Of a stretch of DNA of 64,000 bases, positions 53,602-63,578 are shown one piece after another. Below the pieces are notes generated by a model that worked only from the letters and a program-made list of their open reading frames with translations, ran no database searches and was not told where the DNA came from. Origin of the DNA: Zopfochytrium polystomum (Eukaryota; Chytridiomycota; Chytridiomycetes; Chytridiales; Chytridiaceae); assembly GCA_025765615.1 (NCBI GenBank), contig JAIVFJ010000216.1, positions 1 to 64,000 of the forward strand. The letters run 5' to 3'. Positions within the stretch are counted from its first letter, which is position 1; the number at the start of each line of letters is the position of its first letter. The position numbers and the translations under genes are program-made.

Positions 53602-55620
53602 TCAACCGCGAGCCATTTTGAACCCATCGTCTTGTTGCTTGTACCCGCCAGAATTGACCCACGACGCTCGCTTTGGCCGGGAGGGGCTTCCAATGGGTTG
53701 CTGCGGCTGCTGCTGCTGTTCGTGCGAGTGCGAGCCGCCAGACGAAGTCCATCCGTAAGCCCTCTGCACAACCGCTTGCGAGGTTCCGTCTCCTGACAGA
53801 TGCTGAACCTCGCCCATCTCGAGGTTTTGGTTGGCCGGCTTGGCCGTTGCGGCCGTGCCAGAAGACGCCGTGTGGTGAACTGCTCCGCCGTAAAAGAAAT
53901 GACCGCCGACGAGAACGCCCACGACGAGCACAATCCAGACCCAGTAAAGAGCTTTAACAATAATCGAAGAGCCGTAAAGGTCAAGACCGAGGTACAATTC
54001 GATCACTGCGAGGCACACGACAACACGACCGACCCACCAGTGAAGCTGGTCCCACCACGGGATCGATGTACGCGTTGGATTGAAGAGCGCGTTCGACACA
54101 TACCCGAGGATCGTTTGCAATGGGAGAATGGCCAGAGCAATTACTGTGCCCAAAGGTCGGTGGGACGACGTGGCGTCTCCGATAAATCGCGTTGCGGTGG
54201 AAGAAACCTGCAGCTCAATGGCCGCCAACCCGAGGGCGGTGAAGAGGAGTGTGCCTCCCACCATGCAGCCAACGTGAATACGGTACCAGTTGTGCCCCAG
54301 CGCATCCTTGAGGTACCGTGCCGTAAAGATACCGACGACGGGGAACACGGCCCATCCAAGGAACATGAAGATTCCGTGCAGCAGGCGGAGAGTGGGAACA
54401 TCAAGAATCACTGCGCTCGAAGTCGAAGACCCGGAGGAAACTGACCCGACAGATGAAACGTCCAGCGTAAACGAGCCGAAGTCAGAGTGTTGGACAAAGG
54501 TTGACGAAGTGGACGTCGGATCCGTCGGAGTGTTGGGCGAGACGGCCCAGATGCAAGACGTCGCACCAGTGGTGGAGATCGTGTTCGCGCCGGTTGCGGT
54601 GATGGAGCGGTTGAAGTTCGCAACCAGCTTTGCACCAGAGAGAGTGGTCGCCCATGACGGCACAGTTGTCGTTCCGAGATTCGTGAAGGATTGAGATGAA
54701 CTGAGAGTTGGCTGTACTTGTCCAGACGCAGTTCGCTGGGACAGGGTGATGCCGCCATTGCCATTGCTATAAGCAATATACATGGTTGAGCCAACCATGG
54801 TCGAAGAACCAACACCGAATCCCACCCAGCCACTTTTGGTAGACTGAAGGTTGTACGTGACAACCGCATTTGCAACGTCCCTGCGAGCAGAGACGCAAAA
54901 GTTGCTGGCTCCATCGCAGTACGTCGCAACAGACGTTCCAGCCTCGGCAGTTGCAGTGGCGGCTGCAGAACTGGAAGTTTTCGTGCTAGTGGTGGTAGTG
55001 CCAGAAGTGTCCGAAGCGCCAGAGCCTGAAAGATCAAGGGAAAAAGAACCTTCTGTGGTGTGCTGAGAGATGGACGACGACGAGCTTGACGGGGTTGTTG
55101 GGGATCTCGAGTTTATGGCCCAAATGCAAGAAGTTGCCGAAGTTGTCGAAACAAGGCTTGAAGACGTCAGGGTAAACACAACGGTGAGTTTCGCGGACGA
55201 GAGGGAAGAGGTCACCCATGAGGGGAGTGTGGTCGACACGTCCGAGAAGGACTGGCTTGAGCTCACGGTGGGGTCGGTGTGGCCCGTTCCAGTCCGCTGC
55301 GACAAGATGGGGGAGCCGCTGTTTGTCCATCCGATGAACATTGTTGCTCCAGCCATCTGCGACGAGCCGAGACCCACGGCGACCCAACCGGACTCGGTGG
55401 ACTGCATGGCGAAAGTCACGTCGCCGGTGGAGGTGTCGCGCTGCGCGGACACGCAGAAGGAGTTGGACGAGTCACAGTAGGACGCGGTGGTGGTTGCCGC
55501 ATGGGCGAGGATGGGCGGCGAAGGGCCGGTGGACAAGGCGACGGCGAGCAGCAGCAGCGCACCGACGCGGCCTAAGTGCCGTTGCTGTTGGTGGCGCAGG
55601 GGAGGGTTTCTTGTTGTCAT
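53602..55620 (-). CDS. Double DOMON plus b561 protein, array copy D2
   Basis: 672 aa, same architecture and ligand positions as D1 (Met89/His187; Met275/His378; b561 His415, 449, 487, 527). The tail differs from D1: PIGSPSRPKRASWVNSGGY and a Lys-Met-Ala-Arg-Gly end. The protein appears identical to D3. Start chosen at the Met that opens the signal peptide (MTTRNPPLRHQQQRHLGRVG). Own TATA box and 5' UTR in the duplicated spacer, so each copy should be independently transcribed. Confidence 0.92.
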   Translation of the reverse strand: MTTRNPPLRHQQQRHLGRVGALLLLAVALSTGPSPPILAHAATTTASYCDSSNSFCVSAQRDTSTGDVTFAMQSTESGWVAVGLGSSQMAGATMFIGWTNSGSPILSQRTGTGHTDPTVSSSQSFSDVSTTLPSWVTSSLSSAKLTVVFTLTSSSLVSTTSATSCIWAINSRSPTTPSSSSSSISQHTTEGSFSLDLSGSGASDTSGTTTTSTKTSSSAAATATAEAGTSVATYCDGASNFCVSARRDVANAVVTYNLQSTKSGWVGFGVGSSTMVGSTMYIAYSNGNGGITLSQRTASGQVQPTLSSSQSFTNLGTTTVPSWATTLSGAKLVANFNRSITATGANTISTTGATSCIWAVSPNTPTDPTSTSSTFVQHSDFGSFTLDVSSVGSVSSGSSTSSAVILDVPTLRLLHGIFMFLGWAVFPVVGIFTARYLKDALGHNWYRIHVGCMVGGTLLFTALGLAAIELQVSSTATRFIGDATSSHRPLGTVIALAILPLQTILGYVSNALFNPTRTSIPWWDQLHWWVGRVVVCLAVIELYLGLDLYGSSIIVKALYWVWIVLVVGVLVGGHFFYGGAVHHTASSGTAATAKPANQNLEMGEVQHLSGDGTSQAVVQRAYGWTSSGGSHSHEQQQQPQQPIGSPSRPKRASWVNSGGYKQQDDGFKMARG

Positions 55621-56527
55621 TGGTCGATTGATGATGTTGGGTTGGTTGGTTAGTTGGTCGTGGTCGTGGTCGTGGTGGTGGTGTGTGGTCGTGGTGGTGG
55701 GTGGGTGGGTGGGTGGGTGGTGCTGATAGTGGTTGGTGAGGGGCGGGCTTGTTATTTATAAAACGATTGATGCGGTGTGACCGAGATACCGATCGTGCGA
55801 AAAGCCAAGACGACCCAATGCTTTTTGAATTTCAGACAAGGTTTCCAAAATAGGCAGGCACCTTGGTTCTTTGTTTGTTTGTTCTGTTTGTTTGGCTGCA
55901 CCGTGGAGGCTGGGAAACAGCAGCGACATTATTACTCATTCACGCCCCGTCTATCTATGTGGCTGAGCGTGTCTGCCTGTCTGCTTCCGGCAGCGTACGG
56001 CAGTGGAGGCGCCAAGGAGTCGAGCGGTCTTGGCGGCGGCGCAACCCCTTCATTTGGCGGCACGCGCGTTCTTGGCGCCAACCCCGTTGGCTCCCCTCTC
56101 GTAATGTTTGGGACGCCGATTGTCAGTCAAAGAGGAAGATTGTGCACATGGAGGACTCCTCCGCAAGAGTGCGGGCCGCACAACACTTCTTTCTTCGGTG
56201 GGATGGCCTCTCGGTGTTGCTCCAGTGGCGAGATCCGCTTAGATCCGCTGATACCAAGGCGCAAGGTTGTGTGGGGTGTCATATTATATTCTCAACCATA
56301 ATTTGAACGATGTGCCAGATGCAATGGGTTCGTGCCCAACTACGGAAAAACAAAAAAAAAAAAAAAATGCAGCTACGAGGCGGAAAAGTGGACCAACAAC
56401 ACGTTGTAGTTAAAATGTAATAACGACAAAATTTGATTATTGAAAGATCAAAAGGAACAAGGAACGGAGAGAGGAAAAAAAAAAAGAAAAAAAATAGAGG
56501 CAAGGCAAATCGTGTCCAGGGATGGAA

Positions 56528-58546
56528 TCAACCGCGAGCCATTTTGAACCCATCGTCTTGTTGCTTGTACCCGCCAGAATTGACCCACGACGCTCGCTTT
56601 GGCCGGGAGGGGCTTCCAATGGGTTGCTGCGGCTGCTGCTGCTGTTCGTGCGAGTGCGAGCCGCCAGACGAAGTCCATCCGTAAGCCCTCTGCACAACCG
56701 CTTGCGAGGTTCCGTCTCCTGACAGATGCTGAACCTCGCCCATCTCGAGGTTTTGGTTGGCCGGCTTGGCCGTTGCGGCCGTGCCAGAAGACGCCGTGTG
56801 GTGAACTGCTCCGCCGTAAAAGAAATGACCGCCGACGAGAACGCCCACGACGAGCACAATCCAGACCCAGTAAAGAGCTTTAACAATAATCGAAGAGCCG
56901 TAAAGGTCAAGACCGAGGTACAATTCGATCACTGCGAGGCACACGACAACACGACCGACCCACCAGTGAAGCTGGTCCCACCACGGGATCGATGTACGCG
57001 TTGGATTGAAGAGCGCGTTCGACACATACCCGAGGATCGTTTGCAATGGGAGAATGGCCAGAGCAATTACTGTGCCCAAAGGTCGGTGGGACGACGTGGC
57101 GTCTCCGATAAATCGCGTTGCGGTGGAAGAAACCTGCAGCTCAATGGCCGCCAACCCGAGGGCGGTGAAGAGGAGTGTGCCTCCCACCATGCAGCCAACG
57201 TGAATACGGTACCAGTTGTGCCCCAGCGCATCCTTGAGGTACCGTGCCGTAAAGATACCGACGACGGGGAACACGGCCCATCCAAGGAACATGAAGATTC
57301 CGTGCAGCAGGCGGAGAGTGGGAACATCAAGAATCACTGCGCTCGAAGTCGAAGACCCGGAGGAAACTGACCCGACAGATGAAACGTCCAGCGTAAACGA
57401 GCCGAAGTCAGAGTGTTGGACAAAGGTTGACGAAGTGGACGTCGGATCCGTCGGAGTGTTGGGCGAGACGGCCCAGATGCAAGACGTCGCACCAGTGGTG
57501 GAGATCGTGTTCGCGCCGGTTGCGGTGATGGAGCGGTTGAAGTTCGCAACCAGCTTTGCACCAGAGAGAGTGGTCGCCCATGACGGCACAGTTGTCGTTC
57601 CGAGATTCGTGAAGGATTGAGATGAACTGAGAGTTGGCTGTACTTGTCCAGACGCAGTTCGCTGGGACAGGGTGATGCCGCCATTGCCATTGCTATAAGC
57701 AATATACATGGTTGAGCCAACCATGGTCGAAGAACCAACACCGAATCCCACCCAGCCACTTTTGGTAGACTGAAGGTTGTACGTGACAACCGCATTTGCA
57801 ACGTCCCTGCGAGCAGAGACGCAAAAGTTGCTGGCTCCATCGCAGTACGTCGCAACAGACGTTCCAGCCTCGGCAGTTGCAGTGGCGGCTGCAGAACTGG
57901 AAGTTTTCGTGCTAGTGGTGGTAGTGCCAGAAGTGTCCGAAGCGCCAGAGCCTGAAAGATCAAGGGAAAAAGAACCTTCTGTGGTGTGCTGAGAGATGGA
58001 CGACGACGAGCTTGACGGGGTTGTTGGGGATCTCGAGTTTATGGCCCAAATGCAAGAAGTTGCCGAAGTTGTCGAAACAAGGCTTGAAGACGTCAGGGTA
58101 AACACAACGGTGAGTTTCGCGGACGAGAGGGAAGAGGTCACCCATGAGGGGAGTGTGGTCGACACGTCCGAGAAGGACTGGCTTGAGCTCACGGTGGGGT
58201 CGGTGTGGCCCGTTCCAGTCCGCTGCGACAAGATGGGGGAGCCGCTGTTTGTCCATCCGATGAACATTGTTGCTCCAGCCATCTGCGACGAGCCGAGACC
58301 CACGGCGACCCAACCGGACTCGGTGGACTGCATGGCGAAAGTCACGTCGCCGGTGGAGGTGTCGCGCTGCGCGGACACGCAGAAGGAGTTGGACGAGTCA
58401 CAGTAGGACGCGGTGGTGGTTGCCGCATGGGCGAGGATGGGCGGCGAAGGGCCGGTGGACAAGGCGACGGCGAGCAGCAGCAGCGCACCGACGCGGCCTA
58501 AGTGCCGTTGCTGTTGGTGGCGCAGGGGAGGGTTTCTTGTTGTCAT
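56528..58546 (-). CDS. Double DOMON plus b561 protein, array copy D3
   Basis: 672 aa, apparently identical in sequence to D2 including the tail, with a promoter copy at 58680. High identity over both gene and spacer shows a duplication so recent that no selection on divergence is visible. Identical copies raise product dosage without new function. Confidence 0.92.
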   Translation of the reverse strand: MTTRNPPLRHQQQRHLGRVGALLLLAVALSTGPSPPILAHAATTTASYCDSSNSFCVSAQRDTSTGDVTFAMQSTESGWVAVGLGSSQMAGATMFIGWTNSGSPILSQRTGTGHTDPTVSSSQSFSDVSTTLPSWVTSSLSSAKLTVVFTLTSSSLVSTTSATSCIWAINSRSPTTPSSSSSSISQHTTEGSFSLDLSGSGASDTSGTTTTSTKTSSSAAATATAEAGTSVATYCDGASNFCVSARRDVANAVVTYNLQSTKSGWVGFGVGSSTMVGSTMYIAYSNGNGGITLSQRTASGQVQPTLSSSQSFTNLGTTTVPSWATTLSGAKLVANFNRSITATGANTISTTGATSCIWAVSPNTPTDPTSTSSTFVQHSDFGSFTLDVSSVGSVSSGSSTSSAVILDVPTLRLLHGIFMFLGWAVFPVVGIFTARYLKDALGHNWYRIHVGCMVGGTLLFTALGLAAIELQVSSTATRFIGDATSSHRPLGTVIALAILPLQTILGYVSNALFNPTRTSIPWWDQLHWWVGRVVVCLAVIELYLGLDLYGSSIIVKALYWVWIVLVVGVLVGGHFFYGGAVHHTASSGTAATAKPANQNLEMGEVQHLSGDGTSQAVVQRAYGWTSSGGSHSHEQQQQPQQPIGSPSRPKRASWVNSGGYKQQDDGFKMARG

Positions 58547-59454
58547 TGGTCGATTGATGATGTTGGGTTGGTTGGTTAGTTGGTCGTGGTCGTGGTCGTG
58601 GTGGTGGTGTGTGGTCGTGGTGGTGGGTGGGTGGGTGGGTGGGTGGTGCTGATAGTGGTTGGTGAGGGGCGGGCTTGTTATTTATAAAACGATTGATGCG
58701 GTGTGACCGAGATACCGATCGTGCGAAAAGCCAAGACGACCCAATGCTTTTTGAATTTCAGACAAGGTTTCCAAAATAGGCAGGCACCTTGGTTCTTTGT
58801 TTGTTTGTTCTGTTTGTTTGGCTGCACCGTGGAGGCTGGGAAACAGCAGCGACATTATTACTCATTCACGCCCCGTCTATCTATGTGGCTGAGCGTGTCT
58901 GCCTGTCTGCTTCCGGCAGCGTACGGCAGTGGAGGCGCCAAGGAGTCGAGCGGTCTTGGCGGCGGCGCAAACCCCTTCATTTGGCGGCACGCGCGTTCTT
59001 GGCGCCAACCCCGTTGGCTCCCCTCTCGTAATGTTTGGGACGCCGATTGTCAGTCAAAGAGGAAGATTGTGCACATGGAGGACTCCTCCGCAAGAGTGCG
59101 GGCCGCACAACACTTCTTTCTTCGGTGGGATGGCCTCTCGGTGTTGCTCCAGTGGCGAGATCCGCTTAGATCCGCTGATACCAAGGCGCAAGGTTGTGTG
59201 GGGTGTCATATTATATTCTCAACCATAATTTGAACGATGTGCCAGATGCAATGGGTTCGTGCCCAACTACGGAAAAACAAAAAAAAAAAAAAAATGCAGC
59301 TACGAGGCGGAAAAGTGGACCAACAACACGTTGTAGTTAAAATGTAATAACGACAAAATTTGATTATTGAAAGATCAAAAGGAACAAGGAACGGAGAGAG
59401 GAAAAAAAAAAAGAAAAAAAATAGAGGCAAGGCAAATCGTGTCCAGGGATGGAA

Positions 59455-61455
59455 TCAACCGCGAGCCATTTTGAACCCATCGTCTTGTTGCTTGTACCCG
59501 CCAGAATTGACCCACGACGCTCGCTTTGGCCGGGAGGGGCTTCCAATGGGTTGCTGCGGCTGCTGCTGCTGTTCGTGCGAGTGCGAGCCGCCAGACGAAG
59601 TCCATCCGTAAGCCCTCTGCACAACCGCTTGCGAGGTTCCGTCTCCTGACAGATGCTGAACCTCGCCCATCTCGAGGTTTTGGTTGGCCGGCTTGGCCGT
59701 TGCGGCCGTGCCAGAAGACGCCGTGTGGTGAACTGCTCCGCCGTAAAAGAAATGACCGCCGACGAGAACGCCCACGACGAGCACAATCCAGACCCAGTAA
59801 AGAGCTTTAACAATAATCGAAGAGCCGTAAAGGTCAAGACCGAGGTACAATTCGATCACTGCGAGGCACACGACAACACGACCGACCCACCAGTGAAGCT
59901 GGTCCCACCACGGGATCGATGTACGCGTTGGATTGAAGAGCGCGTTCGACACATACCCGAGGATCGTTTGCAATGGGAGAATGGCCAGAGCAATTACTGT
60001 GCCCAAAGGTCGGTGGGACGACGTGGCGTCTCCGATAAATCGCGTTGCGGTGGAAGAAACCTGCAGCTCAATGGCCGCCAACCCGAGGGCGGTGAAGAGG
60101 AGTGTGCCTCCCACCATGCAGCCAACGTGAATACGGTACCAGTTGTGCCCCAGCGCATCCTTGAGGTACCGTGCCGTAAAGATACCGACGACGGGGAACA
60201 CGGCCCATCCAAGGAACATGAAGATTCCGTGCAGCAGGCGGAGAGTGGGAACATCAAGAATCACTGCGCTCGAAGTCGAAGACCCGGAGGAAACTGACCC
60301 GACAGATGAAACGTCCAGCGTAAACGAGCCGAAGTCAGAGTGTTGGACAAAGGTTGACGAAGTGGACGTCGGATCCGTCGGAGTGTTGGGCGAGACGGCC
60401 CAGATGCAAGACGTCGCACCAGTGGTGGAGATCGTGTTCGCGCCGGTTGCGGTGATGGAGCGGTTGAAGTTCGCAACCAGCTTTGCACCAGAGAGAGTGG
60501 TCGCCCATGACGGCACAGTTGTCGTTCCGAGATTCGTGAAGGATTGAGATGAACTGAGAGTTGGTTGAACCTGTCCTGACGCTGTGCGTTGCGACAGGGT
60601 GATGCCGCCGTTGCCATTGCTGTACGCAACATAAATGGTGGCACCGACCATGGTCGAAGAACCAACACCGAAGCCCATCCAGCCGCTTTGAGTCGATTGC
60701 AGATTGTACGTGACAACAGAGTTCGCCACGTCGCGGCGAGCAGAGACGCAAAAGGCCCCGGCCCCATTGCAAAAAGTTGCAAGAGACGTTCCAGCCTCGG
60801 CAGTTGCAGTTGCGACAGCAGCACTTGATGTTTTCGTGCTAGTGGTGGTCGCCGCGCCAGGATTGCCCGAAGTGCCAGAGCCCGAAAGATCAAGAGAAAA
60901 AGATCCTTCTGTGGTGTGCTGGGTGATAGAAGACGACGAGCTTGACGGATCTGACGGGGATCTTGAGTTTACGGCCCAGATGCAAGAAGTCGCCGAGGTG
61001 GCCGACACAAGGCTGGAGGACTTCAAAGTAAACACAACCGTGAGACGCGCCGAAGAGAGAGATGAGGTCGCCCAGGAGGGGAGGGTGGTCGACACGTCCG
61101 AGAGGGACTGGCTGGAGCTGACCGACGGCTCAACGTGGCCTGTTCCGGTCCGCTGCGACAGGATGGGTGAACCGCCACTCGTCCATCCAATGAAGATTGT
61201 TGCTCCCGCCATCTGGGACGAGCTCAGACCCATGGCGACCCAACCCGACTCGGTGGACTGCATGGCGAAAGTCACGTCGCCGGTGGAGGTGTCGCGCTGC
61301 GCGGACACGCAGAAGGAGTTGGACGAGTCGCAGTAGGACGCGGAGGTGGTTGCCGCGGTGGCAAGGAGCGCCGACGGGCCGGTTAAGGTGGCGAGTGCGA
61401 GGAGCAGCGCTGTGGTGACACCAAAGCGCCGCCGGCGGTGGTGGGTAGTTGGCAT
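59455..61455 (-). CDS. Double DOMON plus b561 protein, mosaic copy D4
   Basis: 666 aa. From about residue 297 (QPTLSSSQSF) to the end it equals D2/D3; before that it is a distinct paralogue with its own signal peptide (MPTTHHRRRRFGVTTALLLA), a shorter first half and many substitutions (SSQMAGATIF, TQHTTEG; second DOMON MVGATIYVAY). At DNA level the switch is abrupt at 60564. A second short identical tract (about 61246-61345) covers SNSFCVSAQRDTSTGDVTF. Both point to gene conversion or unequal crossover with the D array. A TATA-like CATAAAAAGG lies at 61523-61532, about 70 bp before the start. Confidence 0.92.
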   Translation of the reverse strand: MPTTHHRRRRFGVTTALLLALATLTGPSALLATAATTSASYCDSSNSFCVSAQRDTSTGDVTFAMQSTESGWVAMGLSSSQMAGATIFIGWTSGGSPILSQRTGTGHVEPSVSSSQSLSDVSTTLPSWATSSLSSARLTVVFTLKSSSLVSATSATSCIWAVNSRSPSDPSSSSSSITQHTTEGSFSLDLSGSGTSGNPGAATTTSTKTSSAAVATATAEAGTSLATFCNGAGAFCVSARRDVANSVVTYNLQSTQSGWMGFGVGSSTMVGATIYVAYSNGNGGITLSQRTASGQVQPTLSSSQSFTNLGTTTVPSWATTLSGAKLVANFNRSITATGANTISTTGATSCIWAVSPNTPTDPTSTSSTFVQHSDFGSFTLDVSSVGSVSSGSSTSSAVILDVPTLRLLHGIFMFLGWAVFPVVGIFTARYLKDALGHNWYRIHVGCMVGGTLLFTALGLAAIELQVSSTATRFIGDATSSHRPLGTVIALAILPLQTILGYVSNALFNPTRTSIPWWDQLHWWVGRVVVCLAVIELYLGLDLYGSSIIVKALYWVWIVLVVGVLVGGHFFYGGAVHHTASSGTAATAKPANQNLEMGEVQHLSGDGTSQAVVQRAYGWTSSGGSHSHEQQQQPQQPIGSPSRPKRASWVNSGGYKQQDDGFKMARG

Positions 61456-62127
61456 TCCGAGCAGTATTTTGGAGGTTGTGATCTTGGAAGGGGATGGCTG
61501 TAAGATGGAGAGGGAAAGCGGACCTTTTTATGGGGTTGAGTTAGTTGCAGCTTGCGGGGGGCAGAGAGAGGAGAGACAGACAGACAGCAGAGAAAGAGAG
61601 AGCAACGGTTGTCTCTCTTGTCTTGACAGAAAAGGGCACAGCCTTCTTCTTCTTCCTTGTTTGTTGTGCGTTCATTTCGCCCCCCACCTCCCCACTTGTT
61701 GCTATTCCAGTTTCCAAAAAAGGAGCCCGGAACCCAACTGCTGCTTTGAAATCGAACACATTATTACCACATTTCCGTTTTGGTAATGTGTTTGGCCATG
61801 ATAAATTTTTTGTTGATGGATGATTGCAGAGAAGATTCATCCATTGTTTGTCTGATGCACTCTCCCTCCGTACGTCGAATTCTGTTATCGTCTCTTGTTC
61901 GTTTGCAAAGGCTGGATGGAATAAACGGAAATGCTGCTCTCTTCTCCCGCAACTCGATTGGATTTTGAAAAACAAAACCGAAAAAAAAAAAAAAATTAAG
62001 AGAAAGAAACGAAAGATGGTTGATTTCCATCGGAAGATGGCGGAATGAAACGTCGCAATTCACCATGAGGTTTTTGAAAGAAAGAGACGAGGTTTTCCGG
62101 TGTCAAGGCAAAAGCAGGCAAGCTCCG
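61456..62127. other. Intergenic between D4 and gene E
   Basis: Holds the D4 promoter, a GA-rich stretch (61557-61605), a poly-A run (61980-61995) and the gene E 3' flank. No gene seen. Confidence 0.5.
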
Positions 62128-63455
62128 TCAGTCTCGGGAATCGGTTGGAAACAGTTCTGTCTCGTCGGACGGAGACTCCTTCCCGGCAACGTGGTGCACG
62201 ACTCCGTACTTGATCTGTCCGTAGACCATTGCACCAATAACAGCGGCGATCCAGAAAAAGTACACGACGTAAATGGGAGTCTCGCCTCCATGGAGAACAA
62301 AGCCCAATGGAATGACGATGACGCCCAGCAGTACTGCCAATCTTCCGACCCACCAGTGCAGCTTGTCCCACCAGGGGATAAATTTGCGGTCAGGCTTCCA
62401 CATTGCGTTTGAATAGTAACCAAGGGCGATCTGAGCCGGAGCAAGCCCAAAGACGAGGAGCATACCGAGGGTACCTGTGAGGCGAGTCTGTCTGGAAGCG
62501 CGGCTGTCCCTCGGGTATCTCCATCTCGATCGTCAACATACCGACGGCACTCAAAACGAGGGGTCCGCCAATCATGCAGGCGACGTGCACGCGGTACCAA
62601 TTGTGCCCCAGACGGTCCTTGAGGTACCGCGCAGCGAAGATCCCGACGAACGGTGCGACTCCCCAAGCGAGAAACATGGAGAATCCGTGCAAGTTGCGGA
62701 GTACCTCTGGATCGATGCCAGGCGCTTTCCCAGTGGTGATGCCGGGTACGCTAAGATCCATAGTAAAAGTGCCGTAGCCAATGTGTTCGTTGAATGTGGC
62801 TTTGGTGCTTTTGGCATTCGACACCTTATCGTTTCCAAAGGCAAAAATGTACCAAGTGGCGCCCGTGGTTGATATCGGCTTGGTGGACGCCGAAGACGAG
62901 ATCGATCGGCTGAAGGTGACCGTGATCGTGGCGCCAGGAGTGGCGTTGACAGCCGAAGGCGGAGAACTAAGCTGCGTAAATTGCTGAAGTGGGGGTCACA
63001 GTTGGAGCGCTGTGGCCTGAGCTGCTCCGTTGCGAGAGCGTGACGCCTCCGTTGCCATTGCTATACGCAACATACATCGTGGCTGTGTCCATCGTTGAGC
63101 CTCCCACCCCAAACGAGACCCAACCGGAGATCGTCGATTGCATCGTGTATGTGACAGTGGAAGAGTTCACCTCCCGCACGGCCGTAAGGCAAAAGTTCGT
63201 ACCAGAGCAGAAACTTGAGATCGAGAGGGAGCTGTTTCCAGGTGCTCCGGCATCGGCGTCTGGCGCCGGCGCGGCAGCGACATGCAGAGGGAGCTGGTAT
63301 ATATCAGTATCACAAGCGCGAAAAGAGAAAGACGGGAAAAGGGAGAAGCAAGCTCATTTAAACAAACATACTGAGGCGCCTTGCAAGAGAAGTAGCGCCA
63401 GCAGCGATGCAGCGATACCGCAGCGGCGGATCGGCCGCCACAGGTTGGAGGCCAT
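62128..63455 (-). pseudogene. Single DOMON plus cytochrome b561 gene E, two frameshifts
   Basis: Exon 1 (63455-63372) codes a 28-residue signal peptide, MASNLWRPIRRCGIAASLLA and on; a 78-bp intron (63371-63294) joins it to LPLHVAAAPAPDAD. One DOMON follows: FCSGTNFCLTAVREVN, STMDTATMYVAY, and FNEHIGYG with the probable His ligand. The b561 part has LHGFSM, RVHVAC, PHR and LHWWVG. Two single-base insertions break the frame: near 62993 (before QQFTQLSSPP) and near 62481 (CACAGG-T-ACC, between HR and TLGMLLVFG). Everything else is conserved, so these are either recent inactivation or sequence errors. It lacks the second DOMON of the other cluster members. Confidence 0.8.
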
Positions 63456-63578
63456 TTTCGACGGAATCTATTCCGAGAACCACCGGGATCATGTGCTGAC
63501 AAGTCTCAGGGTGCCACCGTTCCCCCACCAAGCAGAACCGCACACGAAAAAAAAATTGGCTGCAGCAACGACGTCACG
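63456..63578. promoter_or_regulatory. Divergent promoter region of 123 bp
   Basis: Separates the starts of gene E (minus) and the membrane protein gene (plus). No clear TATA box on either side. Confidence 0.4.

Larger units (their letters stand above)
50784..60564. repeat. Tandem gene array, period 2926 bp
   Basis: Three full units (starts near 50784, 53710, 56636) and a partial fourth (59563 to 60564). Each holds one minus-strand gene plus about 900 bp of spacer. Differences noticed between units are very few: one base at 50871 versus 53797, and one inserted A near 58969 that makes the third period 2927. The similarity ends sharply inside D4 at 60564. Confidence 0.93.
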
